Positions 44,020 to 55,645 of a stretch of 64,000 nucleotides of DNA are shown piece by piece (position 1 is the stretch's first letter; the number at the start of each line of letters is the position of its first letter). A program made the translations under genes and the position numbers. Below the pieces are notes generated by a model. It was not told where the DNA came from. It was given only the letters and a program-made list of their open reading frames with translations, and searched no databases. The stretch lies in assembly GCA_032622095.1 (NCBI GenBank), contig CP136069.1:66301319-66365318 (forward strand). The letters run 5' to 3'. Origin of the DNA: Siphonodentalium dalli (taxonomy: Eukaryota; Mollusca; Scaphopoda; Gadilida; Siphonodentaliidae).

Positions 44020-45552
44020 TCACCCGCTTCCCAAAATCCATAAACCTATCGCAACCTGGCCGGACCCTTTAATGCCTAAATGACGACCAGTAGTATCAGA
44101 TTGTGGATCAGAGAGTTATCATATATCAGAATACATTGATTCTTTTCATAAACCTTTAGCATGTATACATCCGTCATATATCAAAGACACTGGTGATTTT
44201 GTATTACGTTTGAGTCAATTATCAATCCCCAAGGATGCAATTTTAGTCACTTGGGATATCGCTTGTATGTACACACCCATACCAGTGGAAGCAGGCATGC
44301 AATCAATCAAGGGCGCATTTGATAAATATCCGGATCCGGATAGACCCATCTTGGATTGCAACTCTTGGAAATTTCGCTCAAAAGCAATGATTTTGAATTT
44401 AATAATGAATTTTGGCTTCAGATCCAGGGTGTCGCAATGGGCAAAACGTTTGCTCCTAGCTTCGCGATAATGTTTGCAGCGAAATGGGAGAGAGAAGATT
44501 TTCCCCAGTGTGACCGAAAACCATTGATGTATTTCCGTTTTCTTGATGACATATTTTTTATATGGACCCGAGCAGAATTAGATATTTTCGTTCAGATTTT
44601 CAACTCTACGATGACACCATTAAATTAGAATATACAGTCTCAAATTCATCAGTCAATTTTCCAGATGTAACTATTTAAGGGCCGCCGTTTCCGTGAACAA
44701 GGTTTATTAAACACAAAGGTCTTCTTCAAGGAAACTGATACTCATGCCTTATTACATAAAAGCTCATTTCACCCTTCTAGACTTTTTAATGGCCTCATCA
44801 AATCTCAAATCATCCGCTTTCTCAGAATTTGTTCGATCAACATGATCTTAATGAAGTTTGTATCTTTCTCTTTCAATCTCTTATTCACCGAGGCTACTTA
44901 ATACGCCAAATCAGAACAATTAAATCTGAAACTATATATGAATTTCGTCAATTTAAATCACCTTCACTTCCTTTCAAACTGCACCCGAACGGCCGCTACT
45001 TCTCAAAAGGGAAGGTCACTTACTGCAAAAAGAAGCGTTGTGCCATGAACATAAGACAATATATGAAGATTGGGAATTTCTTTCAGAGCGAAATAACTCG
45101 CGTTCAAAATCGATCACTCATCAAATGGATTGCTACTCTGCAAATTTAATTTATCTTACAACCTGTCAGTTTTGCAGATTCCAATATGTAGGACAGACCA
45201 AAACTTAACCCATAGTCTGCACGAGGTTACATCTCTCAAGCATAAAACTGAAGTTGGACAAGCCAGTTGCCAACCATTTCTGTTCATCGGGACATAACGT
45301 TATGACTTTCGTTTCATGCCCATAGCGATAGTGCCTCTCTGTGAAACAGAAGAGGACTCTAAATCTATGAGACTGCAGCGAGAAGAAGTTTGGATATCCA
45401 CAATTAAAATCACACCTTGCGGAATGAATGTGTATCAAACAGCTCCACCCAACATCTTGATATGTCTTCCTCTTGTGTATAGTCGCCGCAACACAGAAAT
45501 TGCGCGAATATACAAGGAGAAGGCCATCAAGTTGGAAGTAGAACTGGCTTAA
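44020..45552 (+). pseudogene. Penelope-like retroelement remnant: reverse transcriptase plus GIY-YIG endonuclease
   Basis: Penelope-like elements code for a reverse transcriptase related to telomerase and a C-terminal GIY-YIG nuclease. Here LPKIHKPIATWPDP (44020) is followed by a TGA in place of a sense codon, then RPVVSDCGSESYHISEYIDS. LVTWDIACMYTPIPVEAG at 44236 is motif A. After a frame change near 44350 come FWLQIQGVAMGKTFAPSFA and FRFLDDIFFIW (motif C, both Asp kept). Further pieces read LLNTKVFFKETDTHALLHKS and RQIRTIKSETIYEFRQ. From 45146 NLIYLTTCQFCRFQYVGQT is the GIY-YIG start, followed by VANHFCSSGH and the tail EEVWISTIKITPCGMNV to the stop at 45550-45552. At least two stops and three frame changes make it inactive. 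Confidence 0.85.
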
Positions 45553-45607
45553 TCACTCAACAACTCAAAAAAGTGATAATTCCATTTAAGAAGAATCAGA
45601 CTCTTAA

Positions 45608-46241
45608 AGGGGTATTGTACGCCAATTTCAATAAATTCCCGGTAACAATTGCGATCTAATATCAATATTATATTTTAAAATAACGTATTTGAGTCGACGA
45701 TGTCTACTGAAAACGTTCCGGTTAACAGGCTATCATAAAAGTCAAATTGAATTATTTAATATAAATGAATTTATGACTGGAGTCATAAAATGGCGAATTA
45801 TGCCATTACGAGTTACCGTTCTTGAAATCTCACATGTTGGGTGTCTTTTATCGACGGCCGTTTACGACGAACATTATTGAGTTGCGAACAAAACATGTTA
45901 CATGCAAAAGGAAGTCCCGCTATAAACAATTTGGAGAAAAAAAGAGAAGAAACAAGATTCATAAAGCGTCAAGTATTTTTATAGGGGGTGAGATTGTTCG
46001 ATGGAAGAGATTGTAGGCATCAATTGAACTTCCGGTTCATCCTGCAACTTGCGTCTTCTCCGGTGAAGGTCAAAAACATGGCGCGTAGTTTGAAATCGTA
46101 ATGTTTTTATTTCCAAGATCAATATTTTCGTCGCTAAATTAGGTTTATACGAAACTCATATAACACGAACACAATCTAACTTGAAAGTTATGTCAATGGG
46201 AGTAAATAAAAAAATTGCCTATCTCTGTGTACAGTACCCCT
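45608..46241. mobile_element. TTAA-target MITE, copy 3, longer variant
   Basis: 634 bp with TTAA on both sides (45604-45607 and 46242-46245). It starts AGGGGTATTGTACGCC and ends GTGTACAGTACCCCT, the same ends as the two shorter copies. The interior is mostly different but retains the perfect palindrome TTTATGACT-GG-AGTCATAAA at 45770-45789. No transposase was found; reading frames in it are short and lack domains. Confidence 0.88.
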
Positions 46242-46433
46242 TTAAAGATAAGCTACTCAGAGCTAAACTTGGTTAATTCAGCATCTAATGTTCATCTGTT
46301 CTCTTTTTTTTCTATCTCCCACATTTCCCACGATGGTTACGTCGTCGTGTGGATATCTCAGTTTTCAGGGTGAATGCCCCATTAATTACATTTTGGGCGT
46401 ACAAACTAGTTTCTCTTTAAAGCAGTTTTGATT

Positions 46434-46990
46434 TTAAACCCTTCGGACGTCGAATCGGTTTAAGAGAGATGTAATTATCAGCATAATATAACGTATAATT
46501 TTTACAAGATGTTTGTGTTGGATAGTATTTTTGGCTCGGATTGTCAGTGGATTCAAAGCATTGTGCACGGAGTTATGGATTACAATGGAGATAGAGTAAC
46601 TTCTGTACTGTGGAGACAGCTTATACTGGCAATTAGGATCAAAGCAGGAGAAAACATTTACCATCTTTTTGAAAGAAATATGTTTATTTAACCTTTGTTT
46701 ATTTATTTAATGGCAATTTCTTAATATATTTACTAACATCGGTATGCTTAAATGACTCATCGGCGGAGCATTTACATTAATCCTCAATGCAAGCGCACAG
46801 GGTGACTCACATTTAATTCTCACCAACTTGAAGGACAGTGAAAGAAAGTGTTTATTTTAGACCTTTCGAACGTCGAAGCGGTTTAAGAGAGATGTCTGGC
46901 AACTATTTATCCGCATAATATAACGTACAACGTATAACCTTTTACAAGGTGTTTGTGTGTGATAGTGTTTTGGCTCGGATTGTCAGTGGA
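46434..46990 (+). repeat. Two copies of a repeat beginning with CGGTTTAAGAGAGATGT
   Basis: CGTCGAATCGGTTTAAGAGA (46448) and CGTCGAAGCGGTTTAAGAGA (46872) start related segments that both continue through CATAATATAACGTA and TTGGCTCGGATTGTCAGTGG. Parts recur at 48.6-48.9 kb. Confidence 0.85.
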
Positions 46991-47509
46991 TTGATCTTTG
47001 CGACACTATTATTCACAAGCTTCCGTTAGTTTTTCGTGGGAATTATTATTTTAATAGATATATGCAAGTAAATTATTTGTATGCTATATCTGACAATGTT
47101 ACCGACCGACATTAAGTGGACTTACTTTTATTGTGATACATACTGTTAATTGGGAATATGTTTGCAAGACGAAGACTGGTTGTGGGTTATATGTTATATT
47201 TAAAACTGGTTACTCAGTATCAAGTTTTAATATTCAAAATCCTTAGATATATTTCGATTTACGTGTTTTGTGGTGATATTTGCTATGATGCAAGAGATAT
47301 AACATTCCATCTGAATAAACCATGCATTAAGTAGACATCCACATTAGTCAGTTAATAATGAAGTTGGAGATATGGGTAATTTGACCCGGAAATCTTATTA
47401 GATACGTTCCATTGACATCAGATATCTTAAAAGGACACTAACAATGAATTTAACTAACTAATTATATACCCAAAATGGTTACAATCTGGTCGGTGTAAAT
47501 TGAAACACG

Positions 47510-48360
47510 AGTATGCTTAGGTGGGGAATTTAGCAATGAAAAATTGCATAGTTTTACCGGAAGCACGACTTACGCCCATTTTTTGAACAGCTGGACAGGT
47601 TAATTGTGACCTAGTTTGTGATTTTTAGAAGGAATAGTGGCGGCACGAAACGAATCCACAAGGATAGCCCCGTGGCTGCTATGGTTATGTCTACGCAGGC
47701 GATTTAGAAACGAAAATTGACCCTTTTATCATTATTTTGACCCAAAGCTCGACTTACGTCCAATTTTTGAACAGCTGGACGGGCGTATGGACCCAGTTTG
47801 TGATTTCGAGATGGACTGGTGGCGGCACAAGAAGAATCCACAAGGATAGCCACGTGGCTTTTGTGGTTATGCAAAATAGGGAATTTAGCAACGACAAATT
47901 GCTGTTTTACGCCACGCCCCACTTAGGCCCAATGTTTGAACAGCTGGACAGGTTTAAGTGACCTAGATTGTGATTTTAGATGGAGTAGTTGCTGCACAAA
48001 ACGCATCCAGAAGAATAGGTTCGTGGCTGCTATGGTTATGCAAAAATGACCTTTTTATTTATTAGTTTGACCACACGCACGACTTACGCCCAATTTTTGA
48101 ACCGCTGGACAGGTTTATGTGACGGTATTTGTGACCTCGATTGTGATTTTTAGATGGACTAGTGGGGGATAAGAAGAATCAACAAGGATACCCGTGACTG
48201 CTGTAGTTATACACACAGTGAGAATTTAGCAACGAAAAATGGCCCATGTTATACCACACACGACTTACGCCAATGTTTGAACAGCTGGACAAGTTGATGT
48301 GATCTAGTTTGTAATTTTTAGATGGATTAGTGGCGACAGAAAAGGAATCCATAAGAAGTT
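47510..48360 (+). repeat. Satellite array, units of about 160-185 bp (left block)
   Basis: The landmark CACGACTTACGCCCAATTTT followed by TGAACAGCTGGAC recurs near 47565, 47750, 47919, 48080 and 48261. Each unit continues with GTGACCTAGTTTGTGATTT, AGATGGACTAGTGGCGGCAC, AAGGATAGCC and TTAGCAACGAAAAAT. Units have diverged and carry small indels. Confidence 0.93.
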
Positions 48361-48619
48361 AGTTACTTCTTACTTATACACAAACTGATATGGATTGCTT
48401 CAACAACCTAAAAACCCTAGGATGGGGTACATGTATTAGCATGGTCTTTCTTAATGGAAATATTTATCATAACAAACTGATAAATATTTAATAAAACATA
48501 AAAAACAATATGATAGATCTTGTTATCTTAACATTTTGTTGTCAGCTGTGCTACATGTGTTATAATTATGTTAGTATTGTTGCTTATGTTATTCCATGTG
48601 CTATTATATTTCATGTTAT

Positions 48620-48868
48620 ATGTCAGTGGATTCAAAACATTGTGCACGGAGTTATGGATTACAATGGAGAGTAACTTCTGTACTGTGCAGATAGCTTATA
48701 CTGGCAATTAGGCTCAAAGCAGGAGAAAACACCTTGTAAAAAGTTATACGTTGTACGTTATATTATGCGGATAAATAGTTGCCAGACATCTCTCTTAAAC
48801 CGCTTTTGACGTTTGAAAGGCCTAAACTAAATACTTTCTGTCATTGTCCTTCAAGATGGTGAGAATTA
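48620..48868. repeat. Rearranged pieces of the 46.4-47.0 kb repeat
   Basis: 48620-48735 is a direct copy of about 46540-46655 (TTGTGCACGGAGTTATGGAT). 48725-48868 is an inverted copy of about 46805-46955 (CCGCATAATATAACGTACAA in reverse). The mosaic lies between two blocks of the satellite. Confidence 0.85.
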
Positions 48869-48879
48869 AATGTGACTGC

Positions 48880-49200
48880 TATGGTTATGCCTACGCAGGC
48901 GATTTAACAACGAAAAATGACCTTTTTTCATTATTTGGACCCCACACACGACTTGCGCCCAATTTTTGATGGCCCCGTAACTAATGTGGTTATGCATACA
49001 TGGGGAATTTAGCAACGAAAAATGGTCTATTTTACTCCACACACGACTTACGCCAAATTTTTGAACAGCTGGACAGGTTTGTGTGGCCTCGTTTGTGATT
49101 TTTAAATGGACTAGTGGCGGCACAAAACGAATCAACAAGGATAGCCTCGTGGCTGCTGTGATTTTGCATACAAAAGGAATTTAACGAAAAATGTCCTATT
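48880..49200 (+). repeat. Satellite array, middle block up to an insertion junction
   Basis: Landmarks recur near 48949 and 49043. The last unit stops inside its sequence at CGAAAAATGTCCTATT (49200), which is continued by the right block from about 55648. Confidence 0.9.
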
Positions 49201-49206
49201 ACTGTA

Positions 49207-49693
49207 GTCGCTCATGGTGGTTTTGTATGCAATTGTATGTCCAGAGCTAAACTCTTCATGAATCCACTAATTGAAGGTCCAGGAACAATATTTGGTTGGT
49301 AACACATTTCCCATCGAGGGCGAAATTGGTGAAATGGCCACGCCCTTTTTGCGCGAAGTACTACCATCCGACGTGACTATATCTCCAGAACCGTTGGACA
49401 TAGGAGGTTGCCTGACCACTCAAAATTTGCGGAATGGCCACATTATGGGGGGGGGGGGGGGGGGGGGTCAGTAATACATATCCAAAAGTCAATGGTTTTT
49501 AAGATAATTGCCAAAACCCCCAAAATATCAATTTTAAGGGCCTGAAACCCAATTTTGGGGTTCAGCACTTTTATCTCAAAGCTGAGCCCCCCAATTTTAA
49601 TTTTATTGAACTATATCCATCGGTGCCATATACAGGTATAATTCTGTACCATTATCGGATGGGGTTGACCTTCAAGGAGCTCTTGACCACGAA
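49207..49693 (+). repeat. Left inverted arm
   Basis: It contains GGAACAATATTTGGTTGGTA, GCCACGCCCTTTTTGCGCGA, a 21-base poly-G run (49447-49467), TTTTGGGGTTCAGCACTTTT and AAGGAGCTCTTGACC. After it, part of the arm (GGGGTCAGTAATACATTTTC and on) is repeated directly at about 49707-49768. A short open frame in both arms (VQEQYLVGNTFPIEGE) is shared because the arms are copies. Confidence 0.88.
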
Positions 49694-49769
49694 AAACCAC
49701 ATTATGTGGGGTCAGTAATACATTTTCATATCCAAAGTCAATGTTTTTATAATTGCCAAAAACCGATTT

Positions 49770-50050
49770 CAGCATGTTACGCACCACAAGTATACAATAC
49801 CACCAAGGCCACAACATATGTATGACACTTGTTAAAGGATTACTATCCTCATGAAACAACAAAACTCTATCGGAAAGCCACCCCTATTGTGATCAGAATG
49901 ATCCAAGTCCCATAAAAATCGCGTAATAAATAAGCCGAGAAATAAATAAATAATACCACCACCGGTTGTCGGCTATCTCCGTCGCAAAACCTCGCATGAC
50001 GTCAAGCGAGGTAAACTAATTAAAAACGGGGAATTGTAGTCGGAGTTAAT
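49770..50050. other. No gene seen
   Basis: Interior of the insertion, before the first exon candidate. It contains TGACGTCA at 49997. Confidence 0.35.
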
Positions 50051-50051
50051 T

Positions 50052-50097
50052 ATGTCTACCTATATGGCGATGGAAAATCCGGAATCGACACCAGCGC
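50052..50097 (+). CDS. Weak candidate first exon
   Basis: The ATG at 50052 begins MSTYMAMENPESTPA, followed by a consensus donor, GTGAGT, at 50098. It is only 46 nt and ends in phase 1. If joined to the acceptor before 52038 the frame would continue RPYSFKGLSACSDRLK to a TAG after about 25 codons. Unproven. Confidence 0.22.
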
Positions 50098-50399
50098 GTG
50101 AGTGTAATGGAATTACTGCGGGGCATATCAATAGCATTGTGTACACATGGTGAATTGTCATCGCGCGGTGAGTTATCTTCACTTGTGATTTGTCTTAAGT
50201 GCTGTTTGGAAAGTTACGGTATTGTTTTGACAAAAAATATAGAGGGACAATTGAGCGGGGTAGATAACACTTTCGTATAAAGCTTATAAAAACACGAGCC
50301 GCCATGTGAACTTTATTCGGGTGCATGTTTGCGATGTTGTTTTAATTTTCCGTATATATGCCCCGAGTGTCCCGTATTTACAATCATTCATTCGTGACA

Positions 50400-50566
50400 A
50401 TGCCATATAAATGCAGTGTTTTCGGCCGTGGCCGGTCTAGTGACTCTCAGTTAGGCATATGCTGTATTCATTTCCAAACGATGTTCGTTTACGTGACATT
50501 TGGCGGGATTTCTGTGGGAAACCTGTTGCGCAAAATCAGAAACCGATTACATATACCAAATAAAGA
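50400..50566 (+). pseudogene. THAP zinc-finger fragment, frameshifted
   Basis: THAP domains are C2CH zinc fingers that bind DNA and occur in P-element-type transposases and some host regulators. The ATG at 50400 starts MPYKCSVFGRGRSSDS, like the MPxxCxxxxC start of THAP domains, but the second Cys is Arg. After CCIHF a one-base frame change gives PNDVRLRDIWRDFCGKPVAQ, which matches the FPxD...LRxxWxxxxxR part. The final Cys and His lie outside, ending instead at a TAA at about 50564. The loss of Cys and the frame break indicate a dead fragment. Confidence 0.5.
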
Positions 50567-51405
50567 GCGTTTAATTTGACGAGTCAGTCATGGTTACGAA
50601 TACATACAATTGCAGTTAAAGTGGGGAGTATGTTGATGAATAATTCACGATGACAACTATTCTAAGTCGAGTCCCCATTTCCTTCACCGTGGCTCAATAA
50701 AGAGCGTTCCATGTTAAGAGTTTTCCTAATATGGTACGAATAAAAAGAGTTTAATAAAGCGGAAATTGCTATGACAATGATGGAAGGATATATAAAGCAT
50801 GCATATCGGAAGTTCATGTACATGTATTGGCCTGTATTGTTGTAATCAGTAAACAATCACTAGAACAACTGTTCTAAGTCGAGTCCCTTTACCTTGACGC
50901 AATAAAGAGCGTTCACTATTACGATATATTGCGAATAAAGAGCACTTGAATATGTGATTCCATATTAAACCGGATTATTATCCCTCCTTCAAAAAGTGTT
51001 ATATATGATTGGATGTTTAAACGAACCACGGCGAACATTTATATATTTTATAACCCTATTGTTATGTGTAATGGACACATAGAGGTCGATTTATGACCTG
51101 GATATTCAATAGACCGCATCGCTAGAGTGCTAATTTTATAGGCCAATAACCATGCATAGATGCAGTGAATTTCCATCAGTGACAGTCACCAAGATTGTTT
51201 TGGGGTGGGGGAAGCAATATTCCGAAATATATATAAACACCATATTGCCCAAATATATACATGATTCATAACCAAGGAAAAATGAACTTATCATATCATA
51301 TTGGTAATGAATGACTTGATTATAATTGATTAAATCCGACAGCAATAAACCAATTTTGTGTTGTTTTACCGCGTTACGATAAATTAAAACGAAACGCTCT
51401 TTATT
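50558..51405. repeat. Cluster of AATAAAGAGCGTT motifs
   Basis: Copies occur at about 50558, 50697 and 50900, with degenerate ones near 50740 and 50932, and an inverted copy AACGCTCTTTATT at 51393. Two are embedded in a longer direct repeat (TTCTAAGTCGAGTCCC then about 20 bases then AATAAAGAGCGTTC) at about 50660 and 50871. Each contains the polyadenylation hexamer AATAAA. Two more lie near 2655 and 2697. Confidence 0.8.
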
Positions 51406-52037
51406 GACACACGACTAATGGCATCTGGAAATTGGAATGTTTACGAGATGATAATTGCCTAATAACTGTGCAAGTCTTCGCGTATATATGCAATCTTGAT
51501 ATGCATATATAATATAACTTGGACTATTCCGGTAACGACAAAATATATATAAACACGAGCACGCGTTTATATAGATAAATGCGCGCAAAACTGAATAATA
51601 TACGGGCATGGCCTTATAGTAACAACACATCGCGATACATATAATAATAGTAATAATAACACGATAAAGACATTTAATTACGAGAAAGGCGATGTTTTCG
51701 GCGAAGTTTTGCATTCGCAGTGTGATAACGCGACAATCTTCAAAGGTCGCGATCGACTACATGCAAACTTAAAATACCGCGGTCGCGCATCTATGCGTTG
51801 TCAATGAGTTACCACGTGATCGATCACGTGCTATGCTTCTGTTTACATGTGACAATCACGTGATCGGGCTGATGATCATGTGACTTCGTCTACAACAAAA
51901 TCTTCGGCTAACTTCGGAATTTTTTTTAATCGTTATAAAAATAACGATTGGCGGCCGAATATTAGATTGTATGCGCCCAATGGACATTTTATATATATAT
52001 TATCGGTATATTGAAAGAAAATAATATTGTTTTTTCA
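51406..52037. other. No gene seen
   Basis: It includes a stretch around 51810-51885 with several CACGTGATC/GATCACGTG E-box-like palindromes. No exon. Confidence 0.4.
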
Positions 52038-52218
52038 GGACCGTATTCCTTTAAAGGACTATCCGCATGCTCTGATCGACTTAAGAGCACAATTGACCAC
52101 ACACAATTGGATTAGCTGGAAATTGCTGCTGAGAATGTGTTGACCCCGACACACAACATATGCTCTTCTCGACTTTGAACATGCCTTGGAAACTGGTGTG
52201 CTTTACCAAAAATCAGGT
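52038..52218 (+). pseudogene. Weak candidate internal exon
   Basis: A good acceptor (TTGTTTTTTCAG) precedes 52039 and a donor-like CAG-GTAACA lies at 52217. One frame reads DRIPLKDYPHALIDLRAQLT, then a TGA, then ALLDFEHALETGVLYQKS. The stretch looks more protein-like than its surroundings but contains a stop in every frame. It could be a decayed exon of the inserted element. Confidence 0.25.
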
Positions 52219-55169
52219 AACAATTGTGCTCTAATCAACAGAAATGTACAGATTGAACAAAACAGGTTTTTAAAATTTGTTATCAACATTTAACAGCTGG
52301 TCTGATTTAAGTGACCAAGGTATGAAACATGCTAAACACTTTTACTAAATGGAATGACCAGCTGTTTGCTTCATGCAGCAGCCACATGTTGCGATCTTAA
52401 AATGGGTATTGCATCTGGGCATAGTAAAAACATGTTGTAATCAGATAAGAGATGACCATATATACCAGTATATATTTCAGAAGTAATCAATTCTTCCAAA
52501 AGGACACCTCATTTCACAAAAAGATTTAGGAAATGATGGAATCATCACTTTCAATCAATAGTAGAATGAGCCTTTGTCAGTCCCACATTAGTTTTGATTG
52601 GCCATGATAGTTGCAGCACTTGCAGGTTGAAGAAGATGAGGGTCTATAATTTCACTAACATAATTCTTCATAATTGCTAATAGCCCTCATAACTTACCAT
52701 TTTAAAGATATTTTCATTTTCAATACCACCCCAGGTTAAGTGGTCCTGCTAATTTTATATCATGCTGATGGGTACTGCTGGATTGCTATGATGTTTGTAG
52801 GTCAAAGCGATTATGTTAAGAAAGAGTACCATCATTTTACCTAAAGTTGGTTATTTTTGCATTGTTTGGCTAATCCGTGCAATTTGTGCAAAAGTCAGTG
52901 TCTGTATGAAACACTCAAGAACAAATATATTTCATATTTCATATTTAATGTGTACGCTGATGTTTGGTAAACAAGAGGAATAGTCATCTCAATTATGGCC
53001 AGTTTGTAAAAACCAGCAGCCATTATTAAAATATTTCACAATATACATGTTTTTTTTATTTTTGTCTACACATAGTGGCTTATCCTCGATTTGTTCAGAC
53101 CGCTTTGCTCTACCTGAGTAGCATACCAAATTTATTAGCATCACCACTAAACTTGGGGTGAATACTGCCAAATGAATATATTGTGATATATAGGGCAGTG
53201 GAAAATAATGGTTGAGTCTTTTCTAAATATAATTCTAGTAAAACCTACACAATACCGTGTTGGTCTGATAAGAGTCATGTTTATTTAGGAGTATGGACAT
53301 GCAGTCCACCAGTCTCATGAAAATTAAATGGGCTCTGTACTAGTAACATCTGGGCTCCTGGGACCCTTTAATATTGACAAATGCAACATAAATGAAAAAT
53401 ACATAGTAACTTTCCTCAAACATAGATTATAACCTGACAATCATAGTATTAGAATCAGTGTACATATGTATATGTAGGCATGGCCATAGCATGTTTTTTG
53501 AAATACTGCAGAGTGCAGACCATAACTTTCACTAGAATATACAGTTACTGCATGTACATCGCACACCTAAAGCGACTGACACACATACATGTACCCGCAG
53601 GGTTCACAACATTTGACATGTAAAGTATATATATATCTCCTGTGCCTATAACATCAAACCAAACGGTTTACAGTACTTTTACTGACATTTTTGGAGTGGA
53701 ACATATACATACATACAAATTAAAAAAGTCAATTTAAAGGGACGAAATGAAAAATAAAATTGTGCAACTATAATGGAGATCTATATTGCATTAAAACATC
53801 CACAAATCTACAAAACATCTGACAAAATATGGTGGATGACTATTTGTGATTAGTCACTGACTTCCATGTCTTTTATGTGTTTTTTCTCATGACCGGTCTG
53901 ATATCACAAGACAACGTTTTTCTGGGTCAGCAAAGCAGTTTCAAATGGGCTGTACTTTATAAAATTTAACAGCATTAAATTGTCATTGGTAATGTGATCA
54001 TTTTTTCTTGATAAGTTGAAACATGAGGGAGTATCGCATAGCATGGCTACCTGCAGAATGAAGATTTGTATGGATTTATATCTGCATATCAACTGACGCT
54101 TGTATTTTTCATCTAACTCACTCTGAACTCACAATGCAACGGGATTGCGTTCGGAATTTCAAGCCCATAAAGGTAGACACTTTAGAATCAAGCTTGCCAA
54201 ATAAGTTTCCATGAACCTCACATGAACTCACTCAGTTGAACACAAGGAAAGATTGTCAAGTTGGAAAATATTATGTATGTATGGAAGCCCTATATTTTTA
54301 ATGCGTGGATTTATTATAACTGGACTAAAGCCCTTATAAAATAAAATGAAGGATTATTTTCAGTCTTTTTTACTGGATATTGCATCTTTCTTATGACTTG
54401 ATTTCTTACAAACTCCCAAATTTGAACCAGAAACAATTTAGGGCAAATATACAACTACGTGTACATATACATATATCAGATATAAATATTGGCAATCATG
54501 CCATGCCAGTCTAGCCATTATTTGTTCTAAAATAATGTACGTGTTAGGGAAATTGTAGAACCTTTATACAAAATGGTGGTGCAGCCAATCAAAATTACTG
54601 TGGGACTGATAAAGACACAACCTGCTCGACTACCGAATCATACTGATTGATCGAATTGTGGTAACTCAACATTTACTAAACCTACTTATGGGCTGAGTAT
54701 AATTCAATTCAACATTAGAATACCATCAAAACATCCTGTTCTCCCATAAGTTTAAAGACAATAACACATTGAACTCATTTACTAGTATATTGATAATGTG
54801 ATATATGTCATTCCATTTATAACCATTTTGGCAGCCATCTCACATCAAAGGCCATGAAATCTAGATAACAAAGGATGAACTACATTCAAATTATATCACC
54901 AGGTAACATTTTTACAGGAGTTTTAGGTTACTGATCAAATACCCTATAATTGATGATTTCCTCAACATCTTTGTTATTGGGAAAATGTCTGTTTTTCATT
55001 CTACGACCAATATATTCCATCCAAAAACCTTGTTAAGCACTCATGAGTGGGCACACAAAGGTGCTGATCCTTTAAAGATGAAAATAATTCTATAGGTAGC
55101 ACAATTTTAATTATTCTTGACTTTGCTAAATTTTGCAAATTTGAAGTCGGCCATTTTGGATTTTCAGGG
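52219..55169. other. No gene seen
   Basis: Nearly 3 kb of AT-rich sequence without long frames, repeats or clear exons. It resembles intron or 3' untranslated sequence. Confidence 0.4.
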
Positions 55170-55637
55170 TCAAGAGCTCCTTGAATGTCAATCCCATCCG
55201 ATAACGGTACAGAAAATATCAGAAATGATACCCGTGTGTGGCACCGATGGCTATAGGTCAATAAAATTATAATTGGGGGCTCAACTTTGAGATAAAAGTG
55301 CTGAACCCCAAAATTGATTTTGGGCCCTTAAAAATTGTTTTTTTGGGGTTTTTGGCAATTATCTTAAAAACATTGACTTTTGGGTATGAAAATGTATTAC
55401 TGACCCCCATACTGTGGCCATTCCGCACATTTTGAGTGGTCGAACAACCTCCTATGTCCAACGGTTCTGGAGATATAGTCACGGCGGATGGTAGTACTTC
55501 GCGCAAAAAGGGCGTGGCCATTTCGCCCTCAATGGGAAATGTGTTACCAACCAAATATTGTTCCTGGACCATCAATATGTGTATTCATGAAGTTTAGCTC
55601 TGGACATACAATTGCATACACAACCACCATGAGCTAC
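55170..55637 (-). repeat. Right inverted arm
   Basis: Reverse complement of 49207-49693 with moderate divergence; it lacks the long poly-G expansion (only five C at the corresponding place). Confidence 0.88.
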
Positions 55638-55645
55638 TCTAGTAT

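Larger units (their letters stand above)
49201..55645. mobile_element. 6.4-kb insertion with inverted arms inside the satellite
   Basis: Inverted arms of about 490 bp (49207-49693) and 470 bp (55170-55637) bound the segment. Outside it, the satellite unit broken at ...AATGTCCTATT resumes as TTTAACCCACGCACGACTTA in the same orientation, as expected for an insertion into one array. The ends read ACTGTAGTCGCTCATGGTGG on the left and, inverted, ACTAGAGTAGCTCATGGTGG on the right. The interior holds two weak exon candidates and a THAP-like fragment. No transposase was identified with confidence. The alternative is a rearrangement between two inverted dispersed repeats. Confidence 0.65.

Noticed and set aside
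49271-55575. Shared open frame in the two inverted arms (VQEQYLVGNTFPIEGE...)
   Set aside because: Conservation is explained by the arms being copies; the frames carry indels relative to each other and end in the poly-G region.
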